Below, piece after piece: positions 57,501 through 64,000 of a stretch of 64,000 nt of DNA (positions are counted from its first letter, which is position 1; every line of letters starts with the position of its first letter). The DNA comes from Earliella scabrosa. Lineage: Eukaryota; Basidiomycota; Agaricomycetes; Polyporales; Polyporaceae. A program made the position numbers and the translations under genes. The notes beneath the pieces were generated by a model. That model searched no databases, had not been told where the DNA came from, and worked only from the letters and a program-made list of their open reading frames with translations. The stretch spans positions 2,046,001-2,110,000 of the forward strand of contig JABYQQ010000008.1 of assembly GCA_022605405.1 (NCBI GenBank), written 5' to 3'.

Positions 57501-60500
57501 GCCGGCTGGGATCAGGATTAGGTCAAAGACAAAGTCATTCGCTGTCGTTCGACAGAGGCTCGAATTGCCATCAATTAGCCTTTCCCATGTGATTTTCGAG
57601 GATTGCTAAGCCTTTTATGGCAGGTGCCATCAAGGCGGAAAGATGGAAGGTGAGCGAGTATGATGGGAGACATGGCTGCCGGCGCATGCCCCGCCACTGT
57701 GCCCGCCCCCGTCGGCACTGTCTCACACGATGAGCTCGCATATCTCGTCGCCAGTGGACAATTGAGCGGGCGCTTTTAAACCATCCGATGTATTCATGTG
57801 TCGTATTGTGTTTCATGCTGGTCCGGGGCGTTTTGAGTGGCTTTCGACCCCTTGCACACTCAAATCAGAAGGCTAATACATGCACAGTATTCCCGTCAAC
57901 CGGGGAGGGAATGTCCCCACAGAAGATCATCCATGCAGTGATGAGACTTGTGAGTTTACAAAAGTCCAAGTGCGCTCGCGCAGAGACAAGTATAGCATTG
58001 TATACTTGAGCTCACTGTGATCCGCGATGAGGACACAGGGCGGGGTAATGGGCGCAACCAGGGCGCAAGAGCAGCCTCGGACCGCCATCACTCGTGCTCG
58101 CCCACGTCATCGATACCAAAAACGGCTTAGGCGAGCGCCTAATCCCCGCTTGGCAAGCTGGCAGTGGAGATTTTTCCGATAGTTGCATGTCTTTGTCTTT
58201 GACCTAATCCTGATCCCAGCCGGCAACCGTAGATCCCGCCCCCGATGGTGCATCAACGAATGTTCTCACTTTCCAACCTGCTCGGTGCTGTTCCGCTCAC
58301 GTATGCGCTCGTATGCGTAGGCAGTGCGCGATACGCGAGCCGCGAAGTGGAGAACTGGTGACTTCACCCATCTCAGCGATGATGATGCTACTGCGGACGT
58401 GAGTAGGCCGCGCCCGAAAAAGGAAACCATCGCGCTTGTGCGTACCTGAAGACCGACGCGCCCCATCCCGCCTTCACCCGCGTGAGTACCGCCGGAATTT
58501 CGTACGCCGGCACCCTCGTTCAACCATTTGTATTTCGCGTTGTCCGCAGCAATTTGCGTCTTGCGAGGACACGAAACAGTGCCAGGTCATGCATCATGCC
58601 GCTGGTAAGCTGCTCGGAGTTGCGGTTGCGCGAACGATTCTACCAGTGCGAGAGCCGAACGGGAAGGTCAAGTTCGCGTTCGGAGTTCCTATCAGTTCGC
58701 ATTGCTGACCGGACCGTCAGTAAGTACCGTCAACCTTCAAGCCAAACCGACAGCAGGCCTCCGGGTCGATCTGAACGGCGAATCCAGGGAAGGCATCTGG
58801 CTGCCCCCTCACCAGTACACGCCAGGAAAAAGAGATGATGACAGTACGTGTCAGGCGTCTGCAGAATTCGCCGAGATGCGGGGAAGTTGGGAAGACGCCC
58901 TCCTCCGCACGCCGTACGTGCAGCGAACATCAAGGCACGCTGAGTGGGGAGATTGTGCGCAAACAGAGCACTGTCGCTGCTGTCACTGGTGGCTGCGAGC
59001 ACGAACATCTTCCACCACGCCGCTGTTAGACGTCGGACGTCCAGGGCGGACGTCAACGTCAGAGACTCAAACGCGTCGATGCGGGAGACTCGGGTTCGGG
59101 ACCACGGCCACGTACTCGGACGCAGTCACTCACGCCCACGCTCGCGCAGTACAGAGATGCAGTCGCGGAATCTCTCGCAACATCAGGCCGAATCGGCCAG
59201 AACAACCAGATCAGCTCAACTGCAGGACCACGAGGCGGATGGAACATAGACATGTCATCCTCTAACGCCTTCGCGCCCTTCCCGAACTCGACGAACCAAA
59301 CCTCTAAACGCGATGAGAACGCGCGGGCAGCGTCCCAAACCCGAACACAACTGGACCTACGGATACGGCACAATGTGTGCACGATTCGGGTTCTACGCAC
59401 ATTGTTCTTGCGTTCTGAGCGCTGATGAGCGTCCGTCAGGGCCCGGCCGAAGTGAGGCTCAGGCCGCTGCCCCCGCCTAACCTCCCTTGACGGACGCCTG
59501 GAAGCCGAACGCAGGAGGTGGGAGGACGTTTCCTCGGACCATGGCGCAGCGGCGTGAGCCCCAGCTGGCTCGCGGGGTTGAACCTCTCGACGAACTCTGC
59601 GCACACCGGAAGCTCATCCTCGACTTGCCCGATGTAGCACAAAGCCAGAGAGGTATACTTGGAGTGCGTTCATCGACACGGCGACTCCCCAACAGGGACC
59701 AGGACGGCGGAAAGTTGCTCCTTGTTGACGGTGCTCACTCAGAACATGATCGTCTGAATGCCCTGGCTCGCTCACCGTAAATCGCCTGCCCTGTTTCAGC
59801 CTTCGCGTCCGACGACCGCGCGCGACCCGGGTAGGCATGTTGCAGTTGCACACTATCCTGAGGATCCTGAGTGAGACCGTCTGGAAACGAAACGAGACCG
59901 GATTCCGCTGTGAACTCGGACGAGTGCAGGTTCAGTCACACTGACATTCAGGCGCTATGCCCCGGCCACAGCCCTGTCCGACGTCCAATGTCCAGCATCC
60001 ACCGTCGGACGCTAGTCAACACGTTGGACATTGGGCGTTGGACTCCGAAGCTGTATGTAGCAAGGACTCGCAGCGTGATGCCCGATGCCCAGCCAACGTC
60101 GATGGCCATCGAGCGATGGGCACCACGCGACGGTGGAATGGGATCGAGCACGGTGATCTCGATAGATAGGCGGTTGGACGCATTTGATCATGACATGGGG
60201 AACGTGAGTTGTCCCAGGTGGACGCTATCGGACGGCCGCAGAAGAGACGGAGCTGTACTTGACAACGGAGTTTGCCTCGCAGACATCATAAGTCCTGGGA
60301 CTCGGGTTTTGGATCATCGATGAGGGGCCGGTCGGAATGACACGAGTACGCATGGGGAGATGCAGGATCCCCCGAACAGGCGGAGGAAGAATTGATAGCG
60401 ACATGACAGTAACAGCAGGACGTGAACTTGGAGCTTTGAAGCCCGACGGGAGATGTTCGAGTGTGGCCCGATCCTAAGAGAGATGCTCCGGAACCGAAAC

Positions 60501-60674
60501 GCCGCACACGGCCACGGGAGAACGTTGACGGTCGAGCGCGGACGCGACATCGCGGGAGGCCAGCAGCCACAGGACGGTCGCAGTCATCATCAGCCACCTC
60601 GAGCCCGCTTCGACTCGCATGCAAATGCGAACTACGGCTCGGACCTCGAGGCATGAGGCCTCAGGCCTCAAGCT
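51536..60674. other. 9.1-kb gene-poor region
   Basis: No splice-linked exon set with a recognisable product on either strand. Frames are short and overlap in opposite phases, as expected of GC-rich non-coding DNA. It contains one 740-bp TIR element (57493-58232). The right end is the 3' flank of the debranching enzyme gene. Confidence 0.5.
57493..58232. mobile_element. 740-bp non-autonomous TIR element
   Basis: Perfect 42-bp inverted ends, 57493-57534 and 58191-58232, begin CTACGGTTGCCGGCTGGGAT. The four bases ATCC flank both sides directly, consistent with a 4-bp target-site duplication. A TA duplication with the element starting CGGTTG is an alternative reading. No transposase is visible inside, so it would need a helper. 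Confidence 0.8.
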
Positions 60675-62740
60675 TCACGACCCGCCGCCCCCGGGTGCGA
60701 CGAGATCGACCTTGTTCTCGATCTGCAGCATCGCGCAGAACGCCGCCGTCTGCGGATTTGGGTAGTGCGGTGCTGCAAGTGCCAGGACGTGGTTAGCGAG
60801 CGTGTCGGAGACCGACGACCGGACGCGAAAAGCCGAAGAGCATGGAAGCGAACGACAGGAAAAAGGAAAGGGGCATGCGGGCGGAGCCTGCACATCAGAG
60901 AATGTAGGGAGCGAGAAAGGAGTATGCCCGGACGGCATGGGAGCGAGTAGGCCATGGACACATCCCAACACCCGATACGACACCGTCCCCCGTCGCCGCC
61001 GCCGCCACCAGATGGCTCGAAAGAGTCGAAAGAGGAAGAGGAGGACTCACGTTGGGTCTTCGCGCGTGCGCCTTCGCTCCCCGGTCCTGGCGCGGTTATC
61101 ACGAACTGCTGCACGTCCTCGACGCGCGCGAGCCCGTCCTTCTTGCCTTCGAGTACATGCGCCTTGACCCACTCGAGTTCACGCTGCACGGCCTCGCGCG
61201 CGGCGCCCTCGTCGGGGTACGCAGCCTGCGTGCGCGTGAGGGACATGTACTGGTTGAACGCGCGCGTGATCGCGAGCCATTCTGGGTCGAATGCGAGTAC
61301 GGCAGTGCTAGAGGATGCGAAGGACGATGGAGGTTCGATGTCTACGACCTGGCGCGCCAATGCGTGAGCTTAGCGATATGGGGAGAGCAGGGGCGAGGAG
61401 ACGCACCTCGAGGAATTGTCGTTTTGGTAGACACTTGTCCAGAGCGAGGAACTTGGTCTCTGTAGGCGGCGGGGGTGGTAGAGGAGGAGCCTCCACCTCG
61501 TCTTCCTCGTCGTCCAACATGATCTCGTCCGGATTCCTTGGGGCCGCGTTCGCATTCGCATCTGTGCCCGGTGCTCCTTCCTCCCCTTCGTCATCCTCGA
61601 TACTGATCTCGTCGGGGTTCTTGTTATCCGCCCCCTGTGTGCTCACACGAGACGGTCCAGCGGCGCTCTCGCTCTGGTGCACGACGGTCGCTTCGAACCG
61701 ACAGTGTAGATGCGCCGAGAACCACCACTGTGGCTTCAAGTTGTACAGGAGACCCATCATGGGCGGCGAGCCAAGCGCGCCCTTGTTAATGTCCTCGCGG
61801 AAGTAGGGTTTGCGGCGGAGGAGACCGCGCATGTCGCCGTGGTGGACGATGTTTTGCGGCCAGTCGTGCGAGAGGAAGATCGCTGGGGAGCTGAGCTGGA
61901 AGTCACGCGGGGGGAGGAGGGGGTCAGACGGAAAATGCACCTAGGAGAGAGGCGGGTACGCACAAGGGAGAGGCGCATGACGTTGAATTCGCGGATGTGG
62001 TAGATGCTACGCATCGCGCCGTGGTTGTAAGGTAGCCGTTCCCAGTGGCCTGTTCGCTCGCGGTCAGTCCCGATATTCAACAGCTGGATTGCCTCTGAAC
62101 AAGTCTACGACTGCGCGATGACAGACCTTGTCGGAAATCTTGGCCCTTGTAGATCCCGGACGCACCTGCTATGCGGATGCCGTTCACCTGCACGCAGCCC
62201 GCATGCCCTAGGAAGTAAATGTTCGGCGCGAGCCACCCGCCGTGGTACCTGTATGCGTGCATTGGCACTTCGTGTGCGTGTGCGGAGCAAACGAGCATGA
62301 ACAGACCACTCACAGCTCCCAGAAGTAGTTCGACGCTTCGTGGTTGCCTCCAATGACGATCGTCAAGATGGGCGCGACCGCCTCTCCCGTGTAATACCTG
62401 TCCCCACCGCCGGTCAGCCGACATCCCTCCCTCACCCGCGACAGGATCGCTCAGCGGACGAAGAGAGCGGGGCCCACCTACTTGGCGAACCCGCCGAGCC
62501 GCTTGTACTTGTCGGGGACGGCCATGCACTCGAGGTCGCGCAGGTTGCGGATCGCCTGGAAGTCGCCGCATATCAGGAGGAGGTCGACCTTGTAGCCGTG
62601 CTGCTGCTCGAGCGAGTGTATGTGCGCGTATATGGCGTCGAGCTCGCCGTGGCAGCATCCTTCGATGGCGATCTGGAAGGCGTGCGTGAGGATTGGGGTT
62701 ATCGGCGTCGGGTCGGCGGGGGTGCGAGACTTACTTTCAT
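60675..62740 (-). CDS. DBR1: RNA lariat debranching enzyme
   Basis: Eight minus-strand exons (62740-62735, 62672-62482, 62397-62314, 62248-62127, 62049-61964, 61895-61407, 61348-61051, 60772-60675) give 457 residues. DBR1 cuts the 2'-5' bond of excised intron lariats in the nucleus. All family marks are present: EGCCHGELD at residues 6-14, [15 protein letters not shown] at 82-86, [50 protein letters not shown], and the C-terminal domain ending [13 protein letters not shown]. An acidic, Asn/Asp/Glu-rich insert sits between the catalytic and C-terminal domains. The first exon encodes only Met-Lys. The last intron is 278 bases, longer than the rest. Confidence 0.95.
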
Positions 62741-62977
62741 GGTGTCTTCGCGATCTCGAGCGCGGTCGTAGCCCCGCGCACAGTAGTTCTAGTCTAGACT
62801 TGAGCGGTTTGCAACGGTGCAGGAGGGCAAGGACGAGCGCGAGAGGCGAGAGGGACGGTCGGCGCGAATTCGAAGTTGCTGCAGTCGATCAAGCGCGCAT
62901 GCATGTCTTTATGGGCGCTACTCAGCTTGACCTCATTCCTACTAAAATTTGCTCTCGTGCCCCGGCCGTCTTCTACG
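62741..62977. promoter_or_regulatory. bidirectional promoter DBR1/RPF2
   Basis: 237 bases separate the two divergent start codons, so both RNA-processing/ribosome-assembly genes must start from this interval. I saw no clear TATA box. Confidence 0.7.
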
Positions 62978-64000
62978 ATGTTGCGGACGGTGTGAGTAGA
63001 CAATAGCTATATGCGCTATATGCTCTAACGCTATATTGGTGCAGGAAACCAAAGAATGCGCGGTCGAAGCGGGCACTGCAGGCTCGCGAGCCGAAGGAGG
63101 TCGAGGACCCCCGGACTGCCATCTTCGTCAAGGGCACGCACGCAGGAGAGACGGTGAACGCAGTAATGAAGGAACTTGTACGTATTCCTCCCTTGAATGT
63201 CTCTCCCGTCGCTGCAGCTCAACCCCACTCGTTCATGTCTGTCTCGCGCAGATGGCGCTGAAGAGACCCAACGCGATCTCGTTCTCGAAGAAAAACGCCG
63301 TGCGGCCGTTCGAAGATGCAAGCTCGCTCGAGTTCTGGGCGCAGAAGAACGACGCGAGCCTGTTCGTGGTCGGGCAGAGCACGAAGAAGCGGCCGAATGG
63401 GTTGACGTTTGTGAGGATGTTTGATTATCGGGTGCTGGATATGTGCGAGGTTGGCGTTGAGGGGTGGAAGAGCATGGCAGATTTCAAGGTGAGTTGCGCT
63501 TTTTCACTGTGTGCGCACTCGGAGGTGCTGCCGGTCGGGAGGGTGGTGGATGGGCATCATCCGATCGTACTTGCGCATCTAAAGTCAAGACTGCTGGTGC
63601 TTGTCCTCGTGCGACGCCCTTGTTATGATTCTTCGTGTCACAACGCGGAGTCCGTGATAGAGTCTCCGTATACCTCTACCTGAAGGGGAACTCCTGGCGT
63701 ACGCGTGTTGCGGGCTTGCGAAACAGGACGATGGCGTGCACAGCAGTCTTCCTAGCATGGTGGTGCGCAGTCTCACCTGTACTGATGAATGCGGGCGAGC
63801 ACTTGCGAATGTTGCAGATATCGCACCGCCATGTGGTGACGAGACGATGCGATGAGCGTCGCGAGCGGACCGTCCAACCAGCAGATACTGACTATGTACG
63901 TTATTGCCAGACACCAAAAGCGACGCCGGGACACAAGCCACTGCTGCACTTTGCGTCCGAGCTGTTCGACTCGCATCCGCGGTTCATCCAGCTCAAGTCG
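62978..64000 (+). CDS. RPF2: ribosome production factor 2, 5' part (cut by window edge)
   Basis: Four exons in the window, 62978-62991, 63045-63177, 63252-63488 and 63911-64000, encode the first 158 residues. The start MLRTVKPKNARSKRAL and the Brix-domain blocks RTAIFVKGTHAGETVNAVMK, ALKRPNAISFSKKNAVRPFE, LEFWAQKNDASLFVVGQSTK and HKPLLHFASELFDSHP match Rpf2. Rpf2 works with Rrs1 to bring 5S RNP into pre-60S ribosomes in the nucleolus. The first exon is 14 bases. The intron 63489-63910 is 422 bases against about 50-75 for the others. Confidence 0.93.

Noticed and set aside
1..64000. CRISPR arrays, bacterial operons, rRNA genes.
   Set aside because: The intron-rich genes show this is eukaryotic DNA. 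No regular short repeat/spacer pattern or rRNA-like sequence was seen.

Overview
The window looks like nuclear DNA of a mushroom-forming basidiomycete (Agaricomycetes, perhaps a polypore). The evidence is many phase-consistent introns of 40-70 bases (GTRNGY...YAG), a GC-rich background, and genes typical of these fungi: F-box, BTB and alpha-kinase expansions, a basidiomycete integrase-core protein and an ABCC transporter. All gene models were built by hand from splice sites, reading phase and comparison between copies inside the window. No database search was run.

1-24.9 kb is a cluster of three lineage-expanded families around one large transporter. Left of it lie a broken 2-oxoglutarate/Fe(II) oxygenase-like gene (1-606, minus), an intact divergent relative (1150-2620, plus), a BTB gene (3388-4301, minus) and an F-box gene (4882-6618, minus). 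In the centre is a 41-exon ABCC transporter (8283-15778, plus) whose fifth exon follows an intron carrying a 156-bp MITE. On the right are a third BTB gene (16702-17660, minus), a second F-box gene (18591-20289), a third oxygenase-like gene (21174-22925) and a second BTB gene (24023-24930), the last three all plus. The oxygenase copies at 1-606 and 21174-22925 are close relatives in opposite orientation, with similarity running into their promoters, so the transporter sits between arms of an inverted duplication.

25.4-33.3 kb holds a single-pass membrane protein with an extracellular beta-sandwich-like domain and a two-finger C2H2 transcription factor, both on the minus strand. A gene-poor stretch follows (33.4-40.5 kb), with a three-unit tandem repeat near its end.

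40.57-51.54 kb is the most striking part. It is an AT-richer block of about 11 kb bounded by 108-bp inverted repeats that differ at one base. It carries an intact alpha-kinase gene, a DDE integrase-like gene with its catalytic triad, a large unrecognised multi-exon gene, and a nest of palindromic repeats. I read it as a large TIR DNA transposon that has taken up, or uses, a protein kinase.

51.5-60.7 kb is gene-poor and contains a 740-bp non-autonomous element with perfect 42-bp inverted ends. The window ends in housekeeping DNA: RNA lariat debranching enzyme DBR1 (minus) and ribosome-assembly factor RPF2 (plus, cut by the window edge) diverge from a 237-bp shared promoter.
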